DNA of 64,000 nucleotides from Aquibacillus kalidii (GCF_014280935.1 NZ_JACLZI010000034.1:18366-82365); one strand, 5' to 3'. Shown: positions 26,868 to 36,316, counted from the stretch's first letter. Made by a program: numbers and translations. The notes: generated by a model from the letters alone, not told the origin.

Positions 26868-28694
26868 ATGCCTGATTGGTCTTATCATCCATTAAAAGTA
26901 TTAATGCTAAATAAGTTATCTCCTACAACAAGTCGAGAGTTCATTCATAGATCGATGAGTTATATTGCCTCCATTCCGGGCGGTCGGAATCTTATTGGAT
27001 TTTTAGGACATATGAAACCTCCGCTTCACTTGAAAAAGGAGATTAATGATGTTCATTATTGCTCACCTGTTGGATTAAGTAGTAGTATTGATCCTAATTT
27101 ATCAGGTACAAAGGCATTTCAGGAGCTGGGGTTTGGATTTATCGAAATTGGGCCTATCGTCCTTACTGAACCTAAAGTACAAGATAAGCCAATTAGAAAA
27201 AACGATTCTATTTTGTTCTCAGAAAATCCAGAGAAAGTTTCTCTCCGATTAGCCATTAAGCAATTGACACGATTAGATATTCAGATTCCTATTTTTGCTA
27301 AGATCGATACTCAAGTAACTAAAAGCGAATGGAACTCCATTGTCCAGCACTTAGCACCCTTTGTTAATGCTTTTATTGGGACAAGTGCGCAGATAAAAGC
27401 ATATGTAGATCAGAATATGATGGAATTAGGGTGTTCTTTTTATCTATCTATGGCGGCAGATGAGGTATTAAATAGAGAATGGAATACTACAGAACTTTTA
27501 GGTATAGATGGAGTGGTTATCTCTGCTTCCTATCGAAATGACGACAACTATTTTCAGGAAGTGGCAGAAGCAAATACAAATCTATCTAGCGCCGTCAAAA
27601 GAGTTACACAAATGCAGCGTAACCTAACAATCTTAACCTCTGGTGGAGTAGAGAAACCGGATGAGGCTCTGTCTTTAATTGATGCTGGTGCAGATTTGGT
27701 AATGGTAAAGGAAGGGTATGTAAAAGCAGGCCCTGGATTACCTAAGCGAATACATGAGCGCGTATTATATGAACAGCTAAAATTAGATAAAATTCACCAC
27801 AATTGGTACTGGTCATTTCTTTTTGGGCTCTCTATTCTAATTGGAGGTTTTATTGCATTATATTTTGCACTTACCAGTATTATCCTCCCCTATGATGAGT
27901 CTTTTATCGGTTTAACGAGAGCTGAGATTTTACAAGTAAATCCACTCATCCTCTCCTTCATGTCCCACGATAGAATGGCCTTGGCTGGAACGATGATATC
28001 TGGAGGAATATTGTATATCCAACTTGCACGTCATGGCATTAAAAATAACTTACATTGGACAAAGGTTGCTTTCCACAGTGCAGCAATCATAGGATTTCTA
28101 GGAATATTCCTATTTATTGGCTATGGATATTTTGATTGGTTACACGGACTATTTTGGCTTGTGCTATTACCAATCTATTATTCCAGCTTTAAAGAGGGAA
28201 AAAGAGTTACAGGTAGTCCTTGTTCAAGTCATGGAGAAAATGATCGAGCATGGAGATACGGTCTTTATGGTCAGTTCCTGTTCATTATGCAAGGATTTAT
28301 GATAATTGTAGGTGGATTTGTTATTTCTGCAATTGGGGTCTCTAAAGTATTTGTTACAACAGACTTAAGCTTCTTGTGTATGTCCCCACAAATGTTGGAC
28401 AGTATTAGTAACCAATTGATTCCTGTTATCGCACATGATCGGGCAGGATTTGGTAGCGCCTTAATAAGTGTAGGTTTGCTCGTTTTAATGGTGTCTTTAT
28501 GGGGCTTCAGAAAAGGAGAACGTTGGGTATGGAACACCCTTGCATTAGGAGCATTACCTGCATTTTTGGCGGGAATAGGAACACACCTTTACATTGGCTA
28601 TACAACGTTTATACACTTATTACCCGTTTATTTTTTAGTATTATTATATTTACTAGGATTAGTATTTTCTTTTCCGTTTTTAAAGAAAAAATAG
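26868..28694 (+). CDS. Dihydroorotate dehydrogenase-like domain fused to a duplicated membrane domain
   Basis: 608 residues. The first 300 form a TIM-barrel related to class 2 dihydroorotate dehydrogenase: SPVGLSSSIDPN near 70, GFGFIEIGPIVLTEP near 88-102, TSGGVEKPDEALSLIDAGAD near 257-276. The usual catalytic and FMN-ring residues are only partly recognisable. From about 312 there are roughly eight helices in two related units, each opening with a HDR motif (FMSHDRMALAGTMISGGILY; VIAHDRAGFGSALISVGLL). Start is the ATG at 26868 behind AGGAAGG. Probably a membrane-bound flavoprotein or oxidoreductase; the substrate is unknown. Confidence 0.8.
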   Translation: MPDWSYHPLKVLMLNKLSPTTSREFIHRSMSYIASIPGGRNLIGFLGHMKPPLHLKKEINDVHYCSPVGLSSSIDPNLSGTKAFQELGFGFIEIGPIVLTEPKVQDKPIRKNDSILFSENPEKVSLRLAIKQLTRLDIQIPIFAKIDTQVTKSEWNSIVQHLAPFVNAFIGTSAQIKAYVDQNMMELGCSFYLSMAADEVLNREWNTTELLGIDGVVISASYRNDDNYFQEVAEANTNLSSAVKRVTQMQRNLTILTSGGVEKPDEALSLIDAGADLVMVKEGYVKAGPGLPKRIHERVLYEQLKLDKIHHNWYWSFLFGLSILIGGFIALYFALTSIILPYDESFIGLTRAEILQVNPLILSFMSHDRMALAGTMISGGILYIQLARHGIKNNLHWTKVAFHSAAIIGFLGIFLFIGYGYFDWLHGLFWLVLLPIYYSSFKEGKRVTGSPCSSHGENDRAWRYGLYGQFLFIMQGFMIIVGGFVISAIGVSKVFVTTDLSFLCMSPQMLDSISNQLIPVIAHDRAGFGSALISVGLLVLMVSLWGFRKGERWVWNTLALGALPAFLAGIGTHLYIGYTTFIHLLPVYFLVLLYLLGLVFSFPFLKKK

Positions 28695-28734
28695 AGACGT
28701 TACTTTCAGTAGGTTAGTAACCTCTCTATTTCTT
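28689..28734. terminator. Bidirectional terminator
   Basis: Stem of AATAGAG/CTCTATT extended by GTTACT/AGTAAC, between converging genes, with flanking A and T runs. It overlaps the stop of the leftward gene at 28726. Confidence 0.7.
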
Positions 28735-29091
28735 CTTACTTTCTCCTAACAAGTCTAATAAAACCCTACCCTCCAATATTAAATCACGATATTCTAATGA
28801 AATAATTAGTATCATTACCATGAAAACTACTACTGTTAAATAGAATAGTCTTAACCGTATTTTTCTAAATTTAAGGGGATTAACTGATATACTTAACTTC
28901 TTTGATACTATTACCTCTACACCAGTTAATATCAAAGCAAAAGTAAGCACAATGAGCGATGCAAATACCTGTTTAACTTTAATTGACACTATTAGGGATT
29001 GTTGTATAACACGCCCCTCTAAATTATCTTTTGAGACAATGAATTGTTCCGTAACATTCCCCTTCCAATCATACTGTACGACATCTAACAT
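28726..29091 (-). CDS. Hypothetical two-span membrane protein
   Basis: 121 residues: a polar N-terminus of about 35 residues, a helix near 41-63 and a second near 83-103, and a charged C-terminus ending KKK. A weak ribosome site (GAAGAGAG) lies close before ATG 29091. Not recognised. Confidence 0.6.
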   Translation of the reverse strand: MLDVVQYDWKGNVTEQFIVSKDNLEGRVIQQSLIVSIKVKQVFASLIVLTFALILTGVEVIVSKKLSISVNPLKFRKIRLRLFYLTVVVFMVMILIISLEYRDLILEGRVLLDLLGESKKK

Positions 29092-29203
29092 ACTCTCTTC
29101 TATTTCGGTAAATGCATTTCAGTAATGCAATCAAATGGACTAGGCATTTCAGGTTCTCCTTACTTATTATTATAGTTTTCTCATTAAGATTAGTAATCTA
29201 AAA

Positions 29204-29455
29204 TTAAATAAATAGCCATATAAAACCTATACACCCTATTACATTAAAGGTGATACCTACTAATGCTAATATAGCACCTCTTTGATTCAACTGTTTTCCT
29301 TCTTTCAGACTGATCACACCAATAAGTAAACCTACTAAACTCAGTATTGTTCCTTCTTTAATAAAAATCAGACCGAAAATAGCTATCATTCCGATCATAA
29401 AAGAACCTATTGCTTTTTTATTTATAGAGTTAACGTGATTAACTTGGTTACTCAT
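29204..29455 (-). CDS. Small DUF4190-like membrane protein
   Basis: 83 residues with three helices. The segment SLVGLLIGVISLKEGKQLNQ followed by ALVGITFNVIG is the pattern of DUF4190-type proteins, which have no assigned role. Start set at the ATG 29455 behind AGGGAG. Confidence 0.7.
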   Translation of the reverse strand: MSNQVNHVNSINKKAIGSFMIGMIAIFGLIFIKEGTILSLVGLLIGVISLKEGKQLNQRGAILALVGITFNVIGCIGFIWLFI

Positions 29456-29531
29456 CAAAATCTCCCTTATCTAAACTTTGTATGTTATCTGTAGAAACCA
29501 TATACAAGATTACTTGCTTGATTTCACCCTT

Positions 29532-30428
29532 TTAAATTTGTTGAACAATTTTCTTAATTGCTCCTATTACTACATCTGGTCTATCTATATGTATGGAGTG
29601 GCTTGATTCTTTTGCAAAAATTAACTCACTACTTACACTCAGGTCAGTCTGATTTATGATAAGTTCTTCCCACTTTTCCTCTAACAGTCTAACCTCCCAT
29701 TCTGGGAATCCCTCTTTTGCTCCCAAATTTACATTGTAGTCTTTATCTCGACCAATAACTACAAGAGGTATGTCAGGAAATTCACCTATTTTTATGATTG
29801 TGTCTGCATCCTTCTTCCAATTGCTAATTTCATCGTGTATAGCCTTATACATAGAAGGATTAATCTGAAACGTTAGCAAGCTATCTTGAATATCGATAGG
29901 AAACTGTTTTTGCTTATCACTAAGGGAAAGAGATATTAATTCTCTTAATTCCTCTTTTTCCATTGTAGAATAGGTTCGACATTTTTCTAACCAACTTTCG
30001 TCCGTTTCATCCCCATCTAACACTGGTAGGACTAATTGATCTAATTCGTGTAAATTTACTGAAGTGGAATCTACTAAAACCATCCCTGCAACCAATTCAG
30101 GAAACTTCTTGGCAAAATGTTGTGCACATAACCCACCATACGAGTGACCAACTAGAATGACCGGTTGATTTAATTCCAATTGATACATGATTTCCTTTAA
30201 CTCCATAACGACAGCTTGTGTATTACGGATGTTTTCACCCAAGTCACTTAAGCCAAGACCAGGCCGATGAAACATGATTATTCTATTTGACTAATACAAT
30301 GACTCTGACACATCATACCAGTCATAAAATGAGCAACCCATACCTGTCAGAATAATGATCGGTATGCCTTTGCTCCCTTTTAAAAGTACTTCTATCCTAT
30401 TATTATTTACTGTTATAAACTGATTCAT
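29532..30428 (-). pseudogene. Alpha/beta hydrolase interrupted by one amber codon
   Basis: A single frame from ATG 30428 to 29532 (298 codons) encodes an alpha/beta hydrolase: ILTGMGCSFYDWYD, then MFHRPGLGLSD, the nucleophile elbow VGHSYGG, VDSTS, and a late ESSHSIHIDRPD. A TAG at 30291-30293 (codon 46, between SESLY and SNRIIMFHRPG) splits it. The part after the stop could start at ATG 30275 but would lack the first strands and oxyanion loop. Probably inactive by one point change. Confidence 0.8.
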
Positions 30429-30561
30429 ATACGGTCCCTCAATCTAATATGGAATGCATGCCCCTAAAGAATAAGATTATCGCAATCCTATGTATAATAT
30501 CTTATCCTTCTTCAAATGAAGATAGCAGTGCTTTCGTTACAATCAATCACTTATTAATACA

Positions 30562-30987
30562 TTATTTGTCAAACCTCTTTTGTAGAAAATACTGGTGAAA
30601 TCCTTTTGGATGATCTTCCAAAACGCCAAATACTTGATAGCCATTCTTTTTATAAAATTCTGGAGCCTGGAAACTAAATGTATCTAAATAGATGAACCTA
30701 CATCTTTTTTCTCTCGCAAAAGCTTCCATTTCTTTTAATAGTTTACTTCCATAACCCTTGTGCCTGACAGTTTTATCAACCCATAAGAAATCCACATGCA
30801 AATGATGCCAATACATCGTGCCCGTTATTCCAGCTATTGTTTCGCCTGAATCATCTTTCATGGTAAAGGAAATATTTTCCTTTGGGGTTTTTAACTCGTC
30901 TGGTAGCTGCTCCATATTATGTTCGATAACTTTCTTTCTAATATAATCACTTTCCTCTTGTTTACTTTGCTTTATAATCTTCAACAC
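30562..30987 (-). CDS. GNAT acetyltransferase
   Basis: 141 residues with the acetyl-CoA loop VRHKGYGSKLLKEME and the final YLDTFSFQAPEFYKKNGYQV of small GNAT enzymes (PhnO/YhjA-like group). Substrate unknown. GTG start at 30987 behind AAAGGGGA. Confidence 0.88.
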   Translation of the reverse strand: MLKIIKQSKQEESDYIRKKVIEHNMEQLPDELKTPKENISFTMKDDSGETIAGITGTMYWHHLHVDFLWVDKTVRHKGYGSKLLKEMEAFAREKRCRFIYLDTFSFQAPEFYKKNGYQVFGVLEDHPKGFHQYFLQKRFDK

Positions 30988-31077
30988 TTTATCCCCTTTA
31001 CTAATTAGTGTAGATTACTACTAAATTCACGTTTTCCTCAATCAAGCAACCAAAGTCGAAGGGCTGCTTAAAAGTAG

Positions 31078-31623
31078 TTACTGGCTGTTCCAGTCATTAG
31101 CCAACATCCCGTATACGATGTGGTCAACATAATGGTCATATAACCATTCAGCCTGTCTAATACAGCCTTCGTTCACAAATCCCAATCTTTCAGGTATGGA
31201 CCTGCTCTTCATATTTTCCACAGCAGCGGTTATATCAACTTTATTAAGACCCAATTCGTTAAAAGCATAATCAGTTAGTGCCTTTGCTACTCTTGTCATA
31301 ATCCCCTGACTTTGATAGTCCTTTCCTAACCAATAACCTATATAAGCAATTTTATTTGTCCAATCAATTTTGTTATAACTAGCAGTACCAACGATCTCAC
31401 CATTATATAAAATAAATGTTGTTAGACTTTGATTATCTGCATAGCCTCTTCTACTAGATTTAATGAATGCTTTTGTATCTTCCACGCTAGTAGTCATGTC
31501 TAACCACGGAAGCCATTCACGTAGATGTTCTCTAGAAGCATCTGTTAGCTCAAAGACCCGTTCCGCATCCTTTAGCTCAACTAACTTTAATGATAATTCT
31601 TCATCGATTTTATGTACAAACAT
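31078..31623 (-). CDS. GNAT acetyltransferase, RimJ/RimL (YdaF-like)
   Basis: 181 residues. Opening with ELSLKLVELKDAERVFELTD, then HLREWLPWLD, the acetyl-CoA loop DYQSQGIMTRVAKALTDYAF and IPERLGFVNEGCIRQAEWLY are typical of ribosomal-protein-Ser acetyltransferases such as YdaF. The frame opens upstream at 31782, but ATG 31623 has GGGGGGAG at the right spacing. Confidence 0.9.
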   Translation of the reverse strand: MFVHKIDEELSLKLVELKDAERVFELTDASREHLREWLPWLDMTTSVEDTKAFIKSSRRGYADNQSLTTFILYNGEIVGTASYNKIDWTNKIAYIGYWLGKDYQSQGIMTRVAKALTDYAFNELGLNKVDITAAVENMKSRSIPERLGFVNEGCIRQAEWLYDHYVDHIVYGMLANDWNSQ

Positions 31624-31766
31624 TTTTCTCCCCCCTAAAAAGATCCAATCATTCATATTTCTAAAACGTGTAACATTTATTTTAGCATAATTATCCATTT
31701 TAAGATTACAAATTAGAAGATATATTTTCTTACATAAGTAGTAAGAGCATATAGCTTGATAATATA

Positions 31767-31804
31767 GAAAAGGGTTATCCATGCATCTCTGGATAACCCT
31801 TTTC
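31767..31804. terminator. Bidirectional terminator, end of cadCA
   Basis: Stem GAAAAGGGTTATCC/GGATAACCCTTTTC with an eight-base loop, 14 bases beyond the cadA stop. Confidence 0.88.
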
Positions 31805-31817
31805 CCTAGTATTTTTG

Positions 31818-33953
31818 TTAAAATTGTTTACTCTTTACCCTTAATAAACGAAGACTATTCAACGTTACCAAAAGGGTTGCACCCATGTCTGCAAAGATTG
31901 CTATAAATAGAGTAAGCCAACCAGGTAGAACTAAGAGTAAAGCCACTAATTTAATGGCTAACGAAAATGTAATATTTTGCTTAATAATCGTTAAAGCTTT
32001 ACGACTTAATTGGATCGTGTAAGGCAGCTTACTAAGATCGTCAGACATCAAAGCTATGTCGGCAGTCTCTAATGCTGTATCTGTTCCAGCCCCACCCATT
32101 GCTACACCTACTGTAGAAGCAGCCAGTGCTGGCGCATCGTTAACACCATCACCTATCATCGCAACACTTTGATGATTACTTCTTAACTTTTTAATGAAGT
32201 TTAGCTTATCCTCAGGTAGCAAGTCTGCTTTAACATCGGAAACACCTACCAGTTTCCCAATCTTATCTGCAGTCCTCTGATTATCACCAGTCAACATTAC
32301 AGTTGAGATTCCTAATTGATTTAACTGAGCAACTACTTTCTTAGAATTTGACCTAATTTCATCAGCTACAGCAATTAAGGAGAGTATTTCCCTTTCTGTA
32401 CCTAAAACCATAACGGTTTTTCCTTCATTTTGTAATACTGTAATTTTATCATTAATTGATTGTTCCATGTTTTCATGTAACTCATCAAATAGATTTGGAC
32501 TTCCAACATAAAATAGTTCATTATTTACTTTCGCTTTTACACCCTTACCAGTAATCGATTGAAACTCATCAACCAAAACACTATTAAAGTCTAATTCAAT
32601 TTGGTCTGCTTTTCGTAAAATAGCTGAAGCTAGAGGGTGTTGTGATCCTTTTTCAATTGCAGCTGTAATACATAGTAGTTCTCTTTCATCCCTAGCAAAT
32701 GTTACGAGATCCGTTACAGTTGGTATCCCTTTCGTTAATGTTCCAGTTTTATCAAAAGCGATCGCTTTTAATGCTCCAGCTTCTTCTAAATGAATTCCAC
32801 CCTTAATTAATACACCGTTCTTTGCAGCATTTCCTATAGCTGTTACAACCGCAACTGGAGTTGAAACAACTAGTGCACATGGACAACCAACTACCAATAC
32901 GGATAAACCTTGATAAACCCATAAGTTCCAATCAGCTCCAAACAACGGTGGGATAATTGCTATTAAAGCGGCAATTACAACGATAGCCGGTGTATAATAT
33001 TTAGCAAATTTATCAACAAACGCTTGTGAAGGCGCTCGTTCAGCTTGAGCTTCTTCCACCAAATGAATTATTTTTGAAATAGTAGTATCTTCGACTTTTT
33101 TCGTAACTCTTACTTCAAGTAACCCTTCTTCATTCAATGTTCCTGCAAAAACTTCATCCTCTATTGTTTTGGATACTGGAATACTTTCACCAGTAATAGC
33201 AGCCTGGTTTAAGGTAGAAATACCACGAATAACAACACCATCCATTGCTAACTTTTGTCCTGGTTTTACAATCATAACGTCATCTACTTGTATCTCTTCA
33301 ACCTGAATCAACATTTCTTCGTTCCCACGCCGAATTAAGGCTTCCTTCGGGGCTATATCCATTAAAGATTCAATCGATTGACGAGCTTTATCCATTGAAT
33401 ACCGCTCTAGTGCTTCGCTGATAGCAAATAATATAACGACAGTTGCTCCTTCTCCCCACTCACCAATGATTGCAGCACCTATAATGGCAATCGTCATGAG
33501 TGTGTTCATATCGAATTTCAATCTTGCTAAATTTTTAAACCCTTTTAAAAAAAGTGAATAACCACCAATTAGAATGGAAGTAGCATAACCAACCGTCGGT
33601 ATAAGATGCTCCTCACCAAATTGTTGTCCTAATATCCAACTTGCCAAAAGAATTAAGGCCGAGATATAAACTTTTATATTTTCTCTTTGTTTCCAAAATG
33701 GTTCTGGGGCTTCTTTTTGTTCATTTTCATTACGCAATTTCAAATTTTCAAAAGCACCAGCCTTTTCCAGTGCTTCGATTGTGGTCTCCCCTGTTACTGT
33801 TATTTTGGAAGCTCCAAAATTAACTCTTGCATCTAAAACACCATCCAGGTGTTTCACGTTCTTTTCGAACGTTTTCGCACAGCCAGCTCAGGTGAATCCT
33901 TGAACCCTATAGGTTACTTCCTGCTCTGTTGTGTTAGAGTGTTGTTCAGACAT
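31818..33953 (-). CDS. cadA: Cadmium/zinc-exporting P1B-ATPase CadA, with in-frame TGA at the first Cys of the CxxC metal site
   Basis: Zn/Cd/Pb efflux ATPase. The metal-transport motif CPC (VGCPCALV), phosphorylation site DKTGTLT, TGES and [11 protein letters not shown] are intact, with eight helices. The natural start is ATG 33953, overlapping cadC by eight bases. The reading frame then meets TGA at 33888-33890 (codon 22), exactly where the first Cys of the HMA motif should be (GFT-stop-AGCA), and continues in frame to 31818. Either UGA is read as selenocysteine, the gene has a nonsense mutation, or translation restarts at GTG 33857, giving 679 residues without the metal-binding CxxC. The catalytic core is complete in every case. 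Confidence 0.88.
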
Positions 33954-34329
33954 TGACTTTCACCTCATTCCTATGAGTTAATGCGATCATCATTAACTGT
34001 TTAATGTGATTATCATCTAAAGAGTAAAAGGCCAATTTCCCTTCTTTTCTAAATTTGACAATTCCTTGTTTATGAAGAGTACGTAAATGATGAGAAGCGG
34101 TCGCAACAGTAGATCCGATGATGTTAGCAATGTCACAAACACACAACTCTTCATCCTGACATAATGCAAAGGAAATTTTCGCCCTATTTTCATCAGCAAG
34201 TACTTTAAATAACTGTGCAACACCAGTAATATCTTCTCTTTGTAACTCTGCATGTATTCGTTTTACTTTTGGTTCATCGTAACAGTAAATATCACAAGTA
34301 TCCTTTTGCACCAATTCGTAAACCTCCAC
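33946..34329 (-). CDS. cadC: ArsR/SmtB-family metal-sensing repressor CadC
   Basis: 127 residues with a winged helix (VATASHHLRTLHKQGIVKFR as recognition helix). Cys in the N-terminal arm (DTCDIYC) and the pair ELCVC at the start of the DNA-binding helices form the alpha3N Cd/Pb/Zn site of CadC. It represses cadCA and releases DNA on metal binding. The start overlaps nothing; the stop overlaps cadA by eight bases. Two CadC-type palindromes flank its promoter. Confidence 0.94.
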   Translation of the reverse strand: MEVYELVQKDTCDIYCYDEPKVKRIHAELQREDITGVAQLFKVLADENRAKISFALCQDEELCVCDIANIIGSTVATASHHLRTLHKQGIVKFRKEGKLAFYSLDDNHIKQLMMIALTHRNEVKVNV

Positions 34330-34336
34330 TCATCAT

Positions 34337-34403
34337 TATTCAAATATTCATTTGATTATATTCTAACAATTTCCATCTTGATAATCAAATGAATATTTGA
34401 ATA
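34337..34403 (-). promoter_or_regulatory. cad promoter flanked by twin CadC operators
   Basis: Perfect 23-base inverted repeat (34337-34359 with 34381-34403) separated by 21 bases. Each arm holds a TCAAAT-4-ATTTGA palindrome like the known cad operator. On the minus strand -35 TTGATT (34383-34388) and -10 TAGAAT (34360-34365), spaced 17, sit between and at the edges of the arms, so repressor bound at both arms would cover both promoter boxes. Confidence 0.85.
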
Positions 34404-34529
34404 TCAGAAAAACATCATGATAGATAAAACAAAAACTATTACCTTTTCCCGGATGAAGTAATGTACAAATTACCATTTTATTTATTAGGTTCCATTTAGA
34501 GAACTTTGATGCTTTCTGATTAACTGTTG

Positions 34530-34700
34530 AGATAAAATACGTAAAATGAATGCCTTGTAAGTGTTCGTATTGTTCCGTCAGAATACTCTACTTTCCGTGG
34601 TGGTACGACCTCTGATTCCTCTGGTACAGAAAACGTACTTCCAGAATTTGCAGGCTCGTGCTATTCCTGTAGGACATGGATGCTTCTAATCCATCAACCC
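34530..34700. repeat. Possible decayed intergenic repeat
   Basis: A less AT-rich stretch with CTACTTTCCGTGG, GGTACGACCTCTGATTCCTC and GCAGGCTCGTGCTATTCCTG resembles, from memory, the mobile non-coding repeats scattered in Bacillaceae genomes. It encodes nothing. No second copy is in this window. Confidence 0.3.
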
Positions 34701-34714
34701 ATTGACACAGATAC

Positions 34715-34987
34715 TTACAAAGATGAATTTTTGTTAATGTGTCTTTTTTTAATTAATGTTGCTACCCCAATAGCAAATAGTGCATGAATACCTACAAAAA
34801 GCACTGCAAAAATCCATAATTCAAAAATTTCTCTTATGATCGTATAAAGAAAACCCACAAACATACTTGTAAAGGTTAGAATGACTTTGTTGACCCTATC
34901 AAAACATAAGAGAATCATTAGGTTAATTAAAAATACAAACACACCTATTCCAAAGAAATAGATGATAATGAAAGCCAAAAATCCCAT
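34715..34987 (-). CDS. Hypothetical three-span membrane protein
   Basis: 90 residues, almost wholly hydrophobic in three helices, with a basic tail (KKRHINKN). ATG 34987 follows AGGGAG by eight bases; ATG at 34993 and GTG at 34996 also lie in frame. Not recognised. Confidence 0.6.
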   Translation of the reverse strand: MGFLAFIIIYFFGIGVFVFLINLMILLCFDRVNKVILTFTSMFVGFLYTIIREIFELWIFAVLFVGIHALFAIGVATLIKKRHINKNSSL

Positions 34988-35037
34988 TTTCATCACTCCC
35001 TACTTACCAAATTCAAAATTAAATAGCTCCTAGCCTT

Positions 35038-35507
35038 TCATATTTTTTTTAGAAAACGCCATATTTCGATAGATAAACTAAGACTTAAGACTATTTCAAC
35101 TAATTCAATTTCTTTCATATTAATAGTTATTAAACCATTATTAACTTGATAATATTCTAATAACTTGCCATTCAACAAATGAAAATCATGGTGATATCTA
35201 TTAAAGATCTCCTCATCATTTTCTAATCTATTTTTCAGCCAAGGTAAATAAAATCCCTTTAACCAGATATCATCTGCAATTAAGTGAGTGTAGTAACCTA
35301 AAATATAAGGAGAATCCCTATGTAAACGTTTTTTTTCAAAAACTCCTTATAATTGATACTCCTTGAATAATCATCATTATCCCCACTATAAAAGTGAGAC
35401 AGCTCTTTAGGTGAAACAGCGTCAGGAACGACCCCACCTACTAAGAATGATGAGTTATCCGTCAATTCTAATTCGTCTGCTATTCGGTTAGCTATAATTA
35501 AATGCAT
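35038..35507 (-). pseudogene. Zinc-dependent phospholipase C-like protein, frameshifted in a poly-A run
   Basis: The N-terminal part reads MHLIIANRIADELEL, LVGGVVPDA and HFYSGD. The C-terminal part, in the next frame, reads YILGYYTHLIADDIWLKGFY and continues to a stop at 35038. These are the His/Asp-rich motifs of the Zn-dependent phospholipase C family. The frames join only if the run of eight A (35329-35336) had nine. The shifted frame stops at 35298. Start at ATG 35507 behind AAGGG. Confidence 0.75.
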
Positions 35508-35528
35508 TACTCTTGAACCCTTCAACAA

Positions 35529-35808
35529 AGGCCCTTTATCTCATATTCATCCTTTTTTAATATTAACATATTTATCCAAGTTCCTATTATAAAGTTGAAA
35601 TTAGATCATTAAAAAATAGTCCTCTTTCTTTTAACAAACCTATAAATAAAGACACCTGATTTATTTGATTACATACAATTTATTAACACTTCTCTGGAAA
35701 CCCAATATTATATAACTATATGCCAATGGGATCATAGGTTACCTTTGCAGTTAGAACTGTTTACATTAAGGGTTAATTGATAAAAAGAGTTGTCATTCCA
35801 ATCTGTTC
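35529..35808. other. Intergenic region upstream of cwlJ
   Basis: No gene seen; AT-rich. It ends in the hairpin described next. Confidence 0.35.
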
Positions 35809-35841
35809 AAAATCAGAAAAAGTCTACATTTTTCTGATTTT
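35809..35841 (+). other. Strong hairpin in the cwlJ leader
   Basis: Thirteen-base perfect arms (AAAATCAGAAAAA / TTTTTCTGATTTT) around a 7-base loop, ending 33 bases before the cwlJ start. It looks like a terminator for upstream transcription that protects or attenuates cwlJ. Confidence 0.6.
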
Positions 35842-35874
35842 GGAAAATACAATACATTTAGAGGTGATGAAAAA

Positions 35875-36315
35875 GTGCCAAGAGTTAAATACACAGATAG
35901 TGATGTTGATTTAATGGCCAGGATGATGAGAGCCGAAGCGGAAGGTGAAGGGCGACTGGGAATGCTGATGGTTGGGAATGTCATAGTGAATCGGCTAAAA
36001 GCTAATTGTTTAGATTTTAAAGAACTAAGGTCCATACGCGATGTAATTTATCAAGTACAGGGTGGAAATTATTCCTTTGAGGCTGTTCAAAAAGGTAATG
36101 TGTTTTATAACAGAGCTAGGGGTGTAGAAAAGAAGTTAGCTAAACAAACATTGGAAAGTTGGAGACAACATCCTGCCAAATATGCACTATGGTATTTCAA
36201 TCCGTATGCTGAATGCCCACCTACTTGGTATAACCAGCCACATACAGGGCAATATAAGCAGCATTGTTATTACGAACCACAAGCAAACACATGTGAAGGT
36301 GCCTATAGATATTAA
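35875..36315 (+). CDS. cwlJ: Spore cortex-lytic cell wall hydrolase CwlJ
   Basis: 146 residues, a single hydrolase_2 (SleB-type) domain with the catalytic Glu region MARMMRAEAEGEGRLGMLMV and the end block LWYFNPYAECPPTWYNQPHT followed by a Cys/Tyr-rich tail. CwlJ degrades spore cortex at germination and needs calcium dipicolinate. No signal peptide, as expected for CwlJ. GTG start behind AGAGGTGA. Its usual partner gerQ is not adjacent. Confidence 0.92.
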   Translation: MPRVKYTDSDVDLMARMMRAEAEGEGRLGMLMVGNVIVNRLKANCLDFKELRSIRDVIYQVQGGNYSFEAVQKGNVFYNRARGVEKKLAKQTLESWRQHPAKYALWYFNPYAECPPTWYNQPHTGQYKQHCYYEPQANTCEGAYRY

Positions 36316-36316
36316 G

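Noticed and set aside
33028..33872. Reading the cadA TGA hairpin as proof of a SECIS element
   Set aside because: The hairpin is fully explained by the codons for TFEKNV and is only loosely diagnostic, so it is reported as a lead and not as a feature.
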